Assembly (NCBI GenBank): GCA_934182615.1
Contig: CAKPRO010000002.1
Location: forward strand, 62,001 to 126,000
Direction: 5' to 3'
DNA length: 64,000 nucleotides
Origin: an uncultured Bacilli bacterium
GTDB taxonomy: Bacteria; Bacillota_I; Bacilli_A; RF39; UBA660
Part shown: in pieces, positions 17,591-25,047 of the stretch
How positions within the stretch are numbered: position 1 is the stretch's first letter
Layout: each line of letters opens with the position of its first letter
Translations under genes and position numbers: made by a program
Notes under the pieces: generated by a model
The model's database searches: none
What the model was told of the DNA's origin: nothing
Seen by the model: only the letters and a program-made list of their open reading frames with translations

Positions 17591-17781
17591 TAAAAAAATA
17601 TTAATCTTTTTTTGTATGATTAGTACTAAAAGGTTTTCGTTAATTTAATTAGTATTCAATTTTAATACTCTTCTGATAAAAAGTATTATTTTTGTTTATA
17701 CTTAATTTATGATTAAATCTTTTGATTAAGAAATCTTCAAAATGATAAAATTACCTTTTTTAGGTAATTGACATGTATTTT
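17591..17781. other. Non-coding stretch with a short inverted repeat
   Basis: No ORF and no recognised RNA. T-rich, with TTTTTTT at 17602 just after the preceding gene and an 8-bp perfect hairpin (arms 17749-17756 and 17762-17769) without a U tract. Most of the region probably serves as upstream sequence of the tandem gpsB promoters. Confidence 0.4.
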
Positions 17782-17810
17782 TTGACATTAGTTTTGTTTT
17801 ATGATAAAAT
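17782..17810 (+). promoter_or_regulatory. Distal promoter of gpsB-rnpB
   Basis: TTGACA, 17-nt spacer, TAAAAT. Confidence 0.7.
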
Positions 17811-17839
17811 ATATTTGATTTTGAAATACTTCTTTTTAA

Positions 17840-17868
17840 TTGACAAAAGATGTATTTTTTGAGATAAT
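17840..17868 (+). promoter_or_regulatory. Proximal promoter of gpsB-rnpB
   Basis: TTGACA, 17-nt spacer, GATAAT, 58 nt downstream of the distal one; the start would be near 17875, giving a very short leader. Confidence 0.7.
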
Positions 17869-17890
17869 TTTATTGTAGAGGTGATTGGAT

Positions 17891-18217
17891 ATGTATAATG
17901 ATAGAATTACTTTGACAATGCAAGATATTTTGGAGAAAGAGTTCAAAATTGATGCTAGAGGATATAGACTTCAAGAAGTTGATAAATTTCTAGATGTTAT
18001 TATTAAAGATTATAATGAATATAATAATATTATAAAGAATCTAGAAAAAGAAAAAAGAGAATTGGCTCAAGAAAATACTGTTTTGAAAAATGAAGTAAGA
18101 AATTTAAAATCTAGTATAGAGGCTGCTAGAATAGGCGAAAAAGAAATAACTAATGTTGATTTATTAAGAAGAATATCTCAACTTGAGAAAATCATATTAG
18201 GTAAAGAACAACAATAA
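17891..18217 (+). CDS. gpsB: Cell-division protein GpsB (DivIVA family)
   Basis: Small coiled-coil protein that couples division and elongation by binding penicillin-binding proteins at the membrane. The N-terminal DivIVA domain shows LTMQDILEKEFKIDARGYRL followed by EVDKFLDVIIKDY, and a coiled coil follows (about residues 35-75). The C-terminal block TNVDLLRRISQLEKIILG is the GpsB-specific hexamerisation/tail signature, distinguishing it from the longer DivIVA. 108 residues is normal. The ATG preceded by AGGTGAT was used in preference to an upstream TTG. Position directly before rnpB matches the B. subtilis order. Confidence 0.93.
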   Translation: MYNDRITLTMQDILEKEFKIDARGYRLQEVDKFLDVIIKDYNEYNNIIKNLEKEKRELAQENTVLKNEVRNLKSSIEAARIGEKEITNVDLLRRISQLEKIILGKEQQ

Positions 18218-18570
18218 TATATCTGGGTAAATGCTGCATACTTGATATGTAGAGGAAAGTCCATGCTCGCACTATCTGCGATGATAGTAGTGTTTGTGCT
18301 TAGGGAAAAAATAACCTAAGGCAGGTAACTGACGGCTTATCTTTTTATCTAAGGGTAACTATGATAAAAGATGTGTAAAAGTGCCACAGAGACGAGTCTA
18401 TTTAGAAATAAGTAGAATGAAACGAGGTAAACCCCACAAGCGAGAAACCCAAATTATGGTAGGGGAATCCTAAACTAGAGAATTTGAATCTAGAGGGAAT
18501 GACGATAGTCATAGATAAATATTTACCGCCTAGTAATAGGTACAGAACATGGCTTATAAGATATATTTTT
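18217..18570 (+). ncRNA. rnpB: RNase P RNA, Bacillus (type B)
   Basis: Catalytic RNA of RNase P, which trims tRNA 5' ends. Conserved landmarks are GAGGAAAGTCCATGCTCGC near the 5' side, GTGCCACAGAGACGAG, GAAACGAGGTAAACCCCAC and the 3' block ACAGAACATGGCTTATA. The ends pair as helix P1 (ATATATCT at 18217 with AGATATAT at 18559) and a short T run follows. The 5' end touches the gpsB stop codon, so the RNA is probably cut from, or co-transcribed with, the gpsB transcript. Confidence 0.96.
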
Positions 18571-18589
18571 ATTGTTATTAAGGAGTATT

Positions 18590-19054
18590 ATGAAAAATAT
18601 TGGTCTTAAATTAAAGGATAAAAGAGAAGAAAATGGGCTTTCTATTGAAGAGGTTGCTGAAGATTTAAAGATGCGACCTAGTCAAATATCTAGTATAGAA
18701 GAAGGTAATACAGAAGATTTTAAAGATGTATTTTATTTAAAATATTTTATTAGAGATTATGCTAAATATTTGGGGTTAGATAGTGAAAGAATATTGGATG
18801 AATTTAATGAATATTTATTTGATATGACTTCAAAGATTCCTATTGATTTAATTGAAAAAGCAAAAAAAGAAAAGAAGGAATCTACTACTGCTGTTTCTCC
18901 ATATACTAAGGAGAAGAGTAGAATTAAAATCCCTAAACTAATAATAGGTTTATTTGTTATTATACTTATTATAATAGTAGGTTACTTTATTATTAGTAAT
19001 TATAAAGGAAATGATTTTAGTGATAGTGATATTACTTATAGTATAAGGAGATAG
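18590..19054 (+). CDS. RodZ-like protein (HTH_25 plus membrane anchor)
   Basis: Cytoplasmic N-terminal helix-turn-helix of the HTH_25 type (about residues 2-70; IGLKLKDKREENGLSIEEVA, then VFYLKYFIRDYAKYLGLD), a basic juxtamembrane stretch (SRIKIPK), one transmembrane helix (about 117-135) and only about 20 extracytoplasmic residues. RodZ links MreB filaments to the wall-elongation machinery; this version is short and lacks the usual periplasmic/outer domain. The ATG with AAGGAGT was chosen over an upstream TTG. It is followed by pgsA with almost no gap, the order seen in many Firmicutes. Confidence 0.82.
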   Translation: MKNIGLKLKDKREENGLSIEEVAEDLKMRPSQISSIEEGNTEDFKDVFYLKYFIRDYAKYLGLDSERILDEFNEYLFDMTSKIPIDLIEKAKKEKKESTTAVSPYTKEKSRIKIPKLIIGLFVIILIIIVGYFIISNYKGNDFSDSDITYSIRR

Positions 19055-19058
19055 TGTG

Positions 19059-19652
19059 ATGAATAAAGCAAATAAAATAACTGTGTCAAGAGTAATAATG
19101 TCTGTTATTATTATTGTGTTACTCTTGTTTCCATTTGATCAGATGGGTATTGATTTTCCTACTTATTTGATAGGTGGTAAAATATTAATTGATTTAAAAT
19201 ATATTATAGTGGGAGTATTATTTATAATTGCTTCATTTACTGACTTTTTAGATGGTTATATAGCAAGAAAATATAATATGGTTACTGACTTTGGTAAGAT
19301 GGTTGATGCTATTAGTGATAAATTACTTACTAATTCAGTATTAATTATATTAGGCTGTAATGGTAAAATTAGTGCCGCTATTGTAGTAGTTATTATTGCT
19401 AGAGATATAGTAGTTGATTCTATTAAAATGGTCATTGGTAATAAAGGACATGCTGTTGCTGCAATAGGAATAGCTAAAGTTAAAACTGCTACTTTGATGA
19501 TTGGTATAATATTAACATTATTTTATAATTTACCATTTGAACTTATTTCACTTAGAATATCTGATTTCTTATTAGCACTTGCTGCTATTCTATCAGTTAT
19601 ATCTGGTGTTAAGTATTATATGATGGCTAAGCCATATTTAAAAGATAGATAA
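19059..19652 (+). CDS. pgsA: CDP-diacylglycerol--glycerol-3-phosphate 3-phosphatidyltransferase
   Basis: Makes phosphatidylglycerol-phosphate from CDP-diacylglycerol and glycerol-3-phosphate, the committed step to acidic phospholipids. The CDP-alcohol phosphotransferase motif is complete in DGYIARKYNMVTDFGKMVDA with a further Asp at ISDK (DGxxAR...G...D...D). About five to six membrane helices are visible; 198 residues is normal. The ATG directly follows an in-frame GTG; AAGGAG fits the ATG better. It is in one operon with the RodZ-like gene. Confidence 0.93.
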   Translation: MNKANKITVSRVIMSVIIIVLLLFPFDQMGIDFPTYLIGGKILIDLKYIIVGVLFIIASFTDFLDGYIARKYNMVTDFGKMVDAISDKLLTNSVLIILGCNGKISAAIVVVIIARDIVVDSIKMVIGNKGHAVAAIGIAKVKTATLMIGIILTLFYNLPFELISLRISDFLLALAAILSVISGVKYYMMAKPYLKDR

Positions 19653-19668
19653 TATTTATCTTTTTTTT
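19641..19668 (+). terminator. Terminator of the rodZ-like/pgsA operon
   Basis: Stem AAAGATA/TATCTTT overlapping the pgsA stop codon, 9-nt loop, then a run of eight T. Confidence 0.78.
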
Positions 19669-19684
19669 ATTTTATAAAAAAATA

Positions 19685-19698
19685 CGAACAAATGTATT
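19685..19698 (+). promoter_or_regulatory. LexA (DinR)-like SOS box upstream of recA
   Basis: CGAAC-N4-GTATT: one perfect half-site of the Firmicutes box CGAAC-N4-GTTCG and one weak half-site, nine bases before the recA -35. Position suits SOS control of recA; the match is partial. Confidence 0.6.
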
Positions 19699-19706
19699 AA
19701 AAAGTA

Positions 19707-19735
19707 TTGACAAGTTAAAAAAAGTATTGTACAAT
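19707..19735 (+). promoter_or_regulatory. recA promoter
   Basis: TTGACA, 17-nt spacer, TACAAT. Confidence 0.85.
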
Positions 19736-19776
19736 TATATTGTAATTAAGGAAAGTATGTTGAAAGAGAGGAAATT

Positions 19777-20826
19777 ATGGCAAAAAATGTAGAAAAAGAT
19801 ACAGCATTAGAACAAGTACTTGCTGATATCGAAAAACAATTCGGAAAAGGGGCTATTATGAAACTTGGAGAGCAAGAACATAAAGAGATAGAAGTTTCTC
19901 CTAGTGGCTCTCTTAGCTTAGACATTGCTCTTGGAGCAGGAGGATATCCTAAAGGAAGAATAATCGAAATTTATGGACCTGAGTCTTCAGGTAAAACTAC
20001 TTTTGCACTTCACGCTATTGCAGAAGTACAAAAAAATGGTGGCAGAGCAGCTTTTATTGATGCAGAGCATTCTTTAGATCCTGTTTATGCTCATAACCTA
20101 GGAGTTAATACTGATGAATTATTGTTATCACAACCTGATACTGGTGAGCAAGCTCTTGAAATTTGTGATGCTCTTGTTAAGAGTGAAGCTGTTTCTATTA
20201 TAGTTATTGACTCAGTAGCAGCTTTAGTGCCTCAAGCAGAAATTGATGGTGAAATGGGAGATTCACATGTTGGACTTCAAGCAAGACTTATGAGTCAGGC
20301 ACTTAGAAAATTATCTGGGTCTATTAATAAGACCAATACTATTGTTATCTTTATTAATCAACTAAGAGAAAAAGTAGGTATCATGTTTGGTAATCCTGAG
20401 ACAACTCCTGGTGGTAAAGCACTTAAGTATTATGCTTCTGTTAGACTTGATATTAGAAGAGGAGAACAATTAAAGACTGGTTCTGATGTTATTGGAAATA
20501 AGACTACTGTTAAAGTTGTTAAAAACAAAGTAGCTCCTCCATTTAAGACTGCTGTTGTAGATATTATGTATGGTGAGGGAGTATCAAAAGAAGGAGAATT
20601 ACTTGATTTAGCTTCAGAAATTGGTGTAGTTGAAAAAAGTGGTGCTTGGTATGCTTATAAAGGTAATAAGATAGGTCAAGGTAAAGAAAATGCTAAGTTA
20701 TATTTAAAGGAAAACAAAAATATTGCTAATGAAATAGAAGAAAAGGTTAGAGAACATTATGATATAATGGTAGATAAAAAGAAAAAGAAAGTAGACAAAA
20801 AGACAGAAAAAGAAGTAAAGGAATAA
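19777..20826 (+). CDS. recA: Recombinase RecA
   Basis: ATP-dependent strand-exchange protein for homologous recombination and SOS co-protease. Walker A is GPESSGKTT (about residues 68-76); the blocks IDAEHSLDP, LLLSQPDTGEQALEI, VIDSVAALVP, the L2 loop region (FINQLREKVGIMFGNPETTP) and GGKALKYYASVR are all as expected. The C-terminal domain ends in a Lys-rich tail (KKKKKVDKKTEKEVKE) instead of the acidic tail of many RecAs. GAGAGGAAATT precedes the ATG. 349 residues is normal. Confidence 0.98.
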   Translation: MAKNVEKDTALEQVLADIEKQFGKGAIMKLGEQEHKEIEVSPSGSLSLDIALGAGGYPKGRIIEIYGPESSGKTTFALHAIAEVQKNGGRAAFIDAEHSLDPVYAHNLGVNTDELLLSQPDTGEQALEICDALVKSEAVSIIVIDSVAALVPQAEIDGEMGDSHVGLQARLMSQALRKLSGSINKTNTIVIFINQLREKVGIMFGNPETTPGGKALKYYASVRLDIRRGEQLKTGSDVIGNKTTVKVVKNKVAPPFKTAVVDIMYGEGVSKEGELLDLASEIGVVEKSGAWYAYKGNKIGQGKENAKLYLKENKNIANEIEEKVREHYDIMVDKKKKKVDKKTEKEVKE

Positions 20827-20846
20827 GATTGATATTCCTTTTTTCT
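20818..20846 (+). terminator. recA terminator
   Basis: Stem AAGGAATA/TATTCCTT overlapping the stop codon, 7-nt loop, then a T run. Confidence 0.88.
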
Positions 20847-20884
20847 TTAACATATGATAAGATATAGATGAGGGTGATTTTTTT

Positions 20885-21817
20885 ATGAAGAAATGCTTAG
20901 TTGTTTATAATCCTAATTCTGGTAAGTATAATAAAGAAGTTACTTTACCAAAGATTGAAAAAATACTTAATGAATATGATTATTCTGTTATAATTGAAAA
21001 GACTAAATATAAGGGAGATGCCACTAGTATTGTAGCTAATATAGATAAGTGTGATCTTGTTGTTTCTATTGGTGGAGATGGTACTTTTAATGAGGTTATG
21101 ACGGGTAATTTTATGAGAAAAGATAGAATTGTTTTATGTCATTTGCCTTCGGGGACTACGAATGATGTTGGTGCTATGTGGGGATATGGTAAAAATATGC
21201 TTAATAATTTAAAACTAGCCTTAAATGGAAAAGTTAAAAGAATAGATATTTGTACTATTAATGATAAACCTTTTGTTTATTCTGCTGGTTTTGGTAAATT
21301 TATGAATATTCCTTATGAGACTCCTAGAGAGTTAAAAAAAAGAATAGGACATCTTGCATATATTAGAGAAGGGACTAGAGATTTTTTTAGAAAAGTTAAA
21401 CTATATGATGTTACTTATGAAATAGATGGAGAAAAATATAGGGGATTATTCTCTTTTGCTCTTATTACTAATGCTAATAGAGTAGCGGGTATTAATAATT
21501 TTTATAAAGATATTAAACTTGATGATAATAAATTTGAAGTATTACTTTGTAATATTACTAAACTTAAAGATATTGTTAAGACTTTATATTTCTTTGCTTT
21601 ATATGATGCTAGTAAAATACCGGGATTTTATTTTTATCAAACTGATAATATTAAAATAAAATTTAATAGTCCTTTAAAGAAACCTTTATGTATCGATGGG
21701 GAATCTTTTGATGATATGAGTGGTAGTTATAATATTAAGATAGATCATGATGTATATGTACTTATGCCTAAGAAAAATATTAATAGTTTATTTGTAGAAA
21801 AGAAAAAGAAACTATAG
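20885..21817 (+). CDS. Diacylglycerol kinase-family lipid kinase
   Basis: Soluble DAGK_cat-type lipid kinase (DgkB/YegS family), likely phosphorylating diacylglycerol released by wall-polymer synthesis. Motifs: VVYNPNSGK at the N terminus, the nucleotide-binding SIGGDGTFNEV (about residues 58-68) and LPSGTTNDVG. The C-terminal beta-rich half ends CIDGES...DHDVYVLMPKKN, as in YegS/DgkB relatives. GAGGGTGA precedes the ATG. It could phosphorylate another lipid, but the family assignment is firm. Confidence 0.9.
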   Translation: MKKCLVVYNPNSGKYNKEVTLPKIEKILNEYDYSVIIEKTKYKGDATSIVANIDKCDLVVSIGGDGTFNEVMTGNFMRKDRIVLCHLPSGTTNDVGAMWGYGKNMLNNLKLALNGKVKRIDICTINDKPFVYSAGFGKFMNIPYETPRELKKRIGHLAYIREGTRDFFRKVKLYDVTYEIDGEKYRGLFSFALITNANRVAGINNFYKDIKLDDNKFEVLLCNITKLKDIVKTLYFFALYDASKIPGFYFYQTDNIKIKFNSPLKKPLCIDGESFDDMSGSYNIKIDHDVYVLMPKKNINSLFVEKKKKL

Positions 21818-21846
21818 TGAATAAAATCAGTATAGTTTCTTTTTGT
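21806..21846 (+). terminator. Terminator of the lipid kinase gene
   Basis: 11-bp stem (arms about 21806-21816 and 21831-21841), 14-nt loop, T run; overlaps the stop codon. The next 115 nt to the convergent NUDIX gene hold nothing I can identify. Confidence 0.85.
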
Positions 21847-21960
21847 ATAAATTTAATTTTATATTAATAATTATAGTGAAATATTATATAAAGTAGTTGT
21901 GTATTTTTTATGATTTTAATACTTAAATGTGTATTGTAATTATTACATAAAATTATTTGA

Positions 21961-22425
21961 CTAATTTTTTATATAGGCTCCATCAGTTTTACAATCATAT
22001 GTTGTGATACTTTTATCTGCTAAAAAATCTCCTTCATAATTAATGAATGGTTCTGGTAAATTATTGATATCAGCCCATATTAATTCTTCACATTTATTTG
22101 GTTCCGCTATTATGGGAGTACCTTTATATTTAGATATTTCAAAATAATAATCAATATATGGTTCTAACTTTTTACCATCTATTTCAAAAAAATTTCTTCT
22201 TAGTACCATATAACTATTAGTGATACTTTCTAAATCAATTTCAATATTTAACTCTTCTTTTGCTTCTCTAACTAGTGCCTCGTATTGGTTTTCTCCTTCA
22301 TCGATATGTCCTGCTGGTAAGGCATAATATCCAGGCCATAATTTTGAACCTTTTCTTTTTTGTAATAATATTTTATTATCATCCATTATTATCATATGGA
22401 CTGCACTTTTAAACATTTCTTTCAT
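21961..22425 (-). CDS. NUDIX hydrolase
   Basis: Hydrolase of nucleoside diphosphate-linked compounds. The NUDIX box is complete: GHIDEGENQYEALVREAKEE follows GX5EX7REUXEE. The N-terminal strand (VHMIIMDDNKILLQKRKGSK) and PGYYALPAGH are typical of MutT-type members. 154 residues. A strong GGAGGTGAT site precedes the start on the minus strand. Substrate is not determinable from sequence; it could sanitise oxidised nucleotides or act on a sugar nucleotide. Confidence 0.9.
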   Translation of the reverse strand: MKEMFKSAVHMIIMDDNKILLQKRKGSKLWPGYYALPAGHIDEGENQYEALVREAKEELNIEIDLESITNSYMVLRRNFFEIDGKKLEPYIDYYFEISKYKGTPIIAEPNKCEELIWADINNLPEPFINYEGDFLADKSITTYDCKTDGAYIKN

Positions 22426-22490
22426 TATATCACCTCCGTTGTTTAAAGAAATTTATTGTTAAAATTATATATCAGTATTTTACTGATAAT

Positions 22491-22514
22491 AAAAAGCAGT
22501 CTTATTTTAGACTG
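22491..22514 (-). terminator. tmRNA terminator
   Basis: On the minus strand CAGTCT/AGACTG with a 6-nt loop followed by CTTTTT, 44 nt after the tmRNA 3' end. Confidence 0.8.
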
Positions 22515-22557
22515 AAAAATATATTTAAAGTTCAAGTGGTTTGAACATATTTTCTAA

Positions 22558-22912
22558 TGGTGGAGCTGAGGGGACTCGAACCCCTGTCCGCAAATAAAGT
22601 TATTTAACCTTCTACAAGATTATTAGGTTATCAGATTCGCAAAGTAAATAGACAACCTACAATCGTAATTACTTGCTAGTTTATAGTTATTCGTTATGAA
22701 GTCTAAACTTAAATCATAATATAGTCTGCTTTATAAGTCCTAGCTAATTCTCACAGACAAAGAATTAGTAGAACCTGTTGCTGCCTATTGGTTAGGCATA
22801 AGCAACAGCATTTTTATAGCTGTTTCCAGTTATGTTTAGGTTTCTTCTTTACGCGAAGAGCACGTCTTGCTAATTAAATACTTATATTTTCGTCGAAGCC
22901 ATAAGCAGCCCC
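22558..22912 (-). ncRNA. ssrA: Transfer-messenger RNA
   Basis: Rescues stalled ribosomes and tags the unfinished proteins. The ends form the tRNA-like domain: GGGGCTG at the 5' side pairs with CAGCTCC before the encoded ACCA, and the T arm reads GGGGTTCGAGTCCCC. The 5' block GGGGCTGCTTATGGCTTCGAC is characteristic. About 355 nt with the mRNA-like part in the expected place. It has its own sigma-A promoter on the minus strand. Confidence 0.96.
22792..22827 (-). other. tmRNA tag-peptide reading frame
   Basis: Reading GGA as resume codon after TAACT gives GNSYKNAVAYA and TAA. The length and position fit a tag, and no other frame gives a stop-bounded tag ending in a run of small/hydrophobic residues. 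The end AVAYA differs from the usual ALAA/LAA. The resume codon is inferred by analogy with other tmRNAs. Confidence 0.65.
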
Positions 22913-22924
22913 ATTACATAGATA

Positions 22925-22953
22925 ATTATAACAAACAGATGTTTCTTTGTCAA
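22925..22953 (-). promoter_or_regulatory. tmRNA promoter
   Basis: On the minus strand TTGACA (22948-22953), 17-nt spacer, TATAAT (22925-22930); a full consensus match. Confidence 0.88.
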
Positions 22954-22971
22954 TTTTTTTTGATAAAAATA

Positions 22972-23000
22972 TTGTAATATTTGTAATTTTACTGTATAAT
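22972..23000 (+). promoter_or_regulatory. Promoter of the first signal-peptidase operon
   Basis: TTGTAA, 17-nt spacer, TATAAT; divergent from and close to the tmRNA promoter. Confidence 0.72.
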
Positions 23001-23028
23001 TACTTTAGAGTAAAATAGGAGTGGGAAT

Positions 23029-23700
23029 ATGGATTCAAACTTAGAAATTAATAATAATTATTTTGGTGTAAGACATTATAAGGTTCATGTTATAAAAGAA
23101 AAGATTAGACCGCTTAGATTTATTACTAGTGTTATTTCTTATGCTTTGTTTATATGGCTTTTATTAATTGGTCTTACTTTGCTAGTTTATATAGTTGATA
23201 TTAAAGTAAGGGCTTCAAAGGGAGATAATTCTCCACCGACATATAATGCATACGTTGTACTTACTGGTTCAATGGTTCCTGAAATAATGCCTAAAGATGT
23301 TGTTATTACTAAAAAAAGAGAAGCAAAAGATTTGGAAGTTGGAGATATTATTACGTTCTTATCTTCAGATCCTAGACTTTCTAATATAATTGTTACTCAT
23401 AGGATTAAAGCTAAATATTTTGATTCTACCACTAATAAGTATACCTTCCAAACAAAAGGAGATGCTAATAATACGGCGGATTTTACTTTAGCCGAGGATA
23501 CTAATATAATAGGAGAGGTTATATTTAAGATACCTAAACTTGGTTATGTTCAATCAGTATTGGCGACTAAGGGTGGTCTTATTATAATTGTACTTATTCC
23601 ATGTTTAGCTATATTATCTTATGATATTGTTAAACTTGTAAAAAATGTTAAGAAAAAAGTTGATGAGAAAAAGAGTGATATGACTGTTGTAAGAAGGTGA
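23029..23700 (+). CDS. Signal peptidase I, SipW (ER)-type
   Basis: Membrane serine peptidase that removes signal peptides. The catalytic Ser is in LTGSMVPEIMPKD and the catalytic residue of the second motif is His in VTHRI, the Ser-His arrangement of SipW/archaeal-type enzymes rather than Ser-Lys. Two membrane helices, about residues 40-62 and near the C terminus (IIIVLIPCLAILSYDIV), bracket the domain. It leads a three-gene operon with a membrane protein and a TasA-like surface protein, which is a likely substrate. GGAGTGGG precedes the ATG. A second active paralogue is at 55365. Confidence 0.92.
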   Translation: MDSNLEINNNYFGVRHYKVHVIKEKIRPLRFITSVISYALFIWLLLIGLTLLVYIVDIKVRASKGDNSPPTYNAYVVLTGSMVPEIMPKDVVITKKREAKDLEVGDIITFLSSDPRLSNIIVTHRIKAKYFDSTTNKYTFQTKGDANNTADFTLAEDTNIIGEVIFKIPKLGYVQSVLATKGGLIIIVLIPCLAILSYDIVKLVKNVKKKVDEKKSDMTVVRR

Positions 23701-23704
23701 TAAC

Positions 23705-25024
23705 ATGAAAAAGACAAATAAGTTTTTTGTAAAAAAGATAGATGAAGAAAAGAATAAAATAACTGTAGAGGAAGAGAGAAAGTATAGAAATCCTTTTATT
23801 CTATTTCTAATTAACAATGGTAAATTAGTTTTTACTATTTCTCTTCTTTTATCTATTTCTGTATTTGTTATTGCTATTACTTTAATATTTAGTAATATGA
23901 AAGATTCTTCTATTATTAAATATGAATCTAATGGGGTAATTGTATCTTTTGATGGTGATGATAATAGTATTATTAATGGAACACCTATAACTAGTGAATA
24001 TGCTGATAAGGTTTTTGATAGTAATTTGACTGATAATAGTCATTTAAAGGGTGTTGTTATAGAATTGAAAAGATCCACTATTAAAAATGGTGTTATAATT
24101 TTCTATTCTGATAGAACCGCTATTATAAGATATGATAATAATTCATTTAAAAGAATATATCCGGTTAATGGTAAATATGGTATAGATGAAGATGGTGTTA
24201 TTAATTCTAAAGCCATAACTAAGGATTTAACTGGTAATTATAAGAAAAATGAGAAACTTAATATTGAACTTATATATTTATCTGATGGTAGTGTTATAGT
24301 GATTAAGGATAATATTAATTTCTTTGTTAGAAATAGTGATATAACTAGTGAAGATGAGCTTTTCTTTACTAATTTAAGTGGTGTTAGTGTACCAGTTGAT
24401 AAAAATGGTGATAAATATATTTATTCTGATGGTACTATAAAAGAAAAGGACTATATTATTGTTGATAATGTTAAATATGTTAAAGTTGATGAAAAAGTAA
24501 CTAAAGATAATATAAAAATTATTTATTATGATAATGGATATGCTGAAGTTATATATGAAGATATTAGTATTATGGTAAAGAATAGTGATCATATTGTATA
24601 TAATGATAATATTTTCGAGATAATTGATAATAATGTTGATAAAGAGATAATTAATATTAAGGATATTATGGATATTAAAAATATATCTTTAACTAATAAA
24701 AATGATGAAAAAGTTTATTATATGATTGTATTAGAGGAAACGGATGATTATAAGAAACATAATATTTCTAGAAGATTGGCTAATGAATATATTAATTATA
24801 ATGTTTTTGTTAATGGTAATACTATAGAAAATAAGGTTTTGGATAACAAGATTGATAGTATATCTGATAATAGAAATAGTTATTTAATATATGAAGGTGA
24901 AATTGAAAGATTGAGTGAAGTATCTATTAAAATAGGTATGTGGATTAGTTATGAGAAAATAACTAATGAGTATATGAATAGTGCATTTATTGGAACTATG
25001 AAAGTATATATTGAATCAAAATAA
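23705..25024 (+). CDS. Membrane-anchored surface protein of unknown function
   Basis: Charged cytoplasmic N terminus (about 1-38), one membrane helix (about 40-60; VFTISLLLSISVFVIAIT), then about 375 extracytoplasmic residues rich in Asp, Asn, Ile and Val that read as repeated beta strands (YSDGTIKEKDYIIVDN, YYDNGYAEVIYEDI). I recognise no family. It follows the SipW-type peptidase by 4 nt and precedes the TasA-like protein by 23 nt, so it probably works with them, for example as an anchor or assembly factor. Confidence 0.78.
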   Translation: MKKTNKFFVKKIDEEKNKITVEEERKYRNPFILFLINNGKLVFTISLLLSISVFVIAITLIFSNMKDSSIIKYESNGVIVSFDGDDNSIINGTPITSEYADKVFDSNLTDNSHLKGVVIELKRSTIKNGVIIFYSDRTAIIRYDNNSFKRIYPVNGKYGIDEDGVINSKAITKDLTGNYKKNEKLNIELIYLSDGSVIVIKDNINFFVRNSDITSEDELFFTNLSGVSVPVDKNGDKYIYSDGTIKEKDYIIVDNVKYVKVDEKVTKDNIKIIYYDNGYAEVIYEDISIMVKNSDHIVYNDNIFEIIDNNVDKEIINIKDIMDIKNISLTNKNDEKVYYMIVLEETDDYKKHNISRRLANEYINYNVFVNGNTIENKVLDNKIDSISDNRNSYLIYEGEIERLSEVSIKIGMWISYEKITNEYMNSAFIGTMKVYIESK

Positions 25025-25047
25025 AATGTAGATAGGAGAGTATTATT

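Noticed and set aside
18218..18560. Small ORFs within the RNase P RNA
   Set aside because: The RNA landmarks are complete and the ORFs have no ribosome binding sites.
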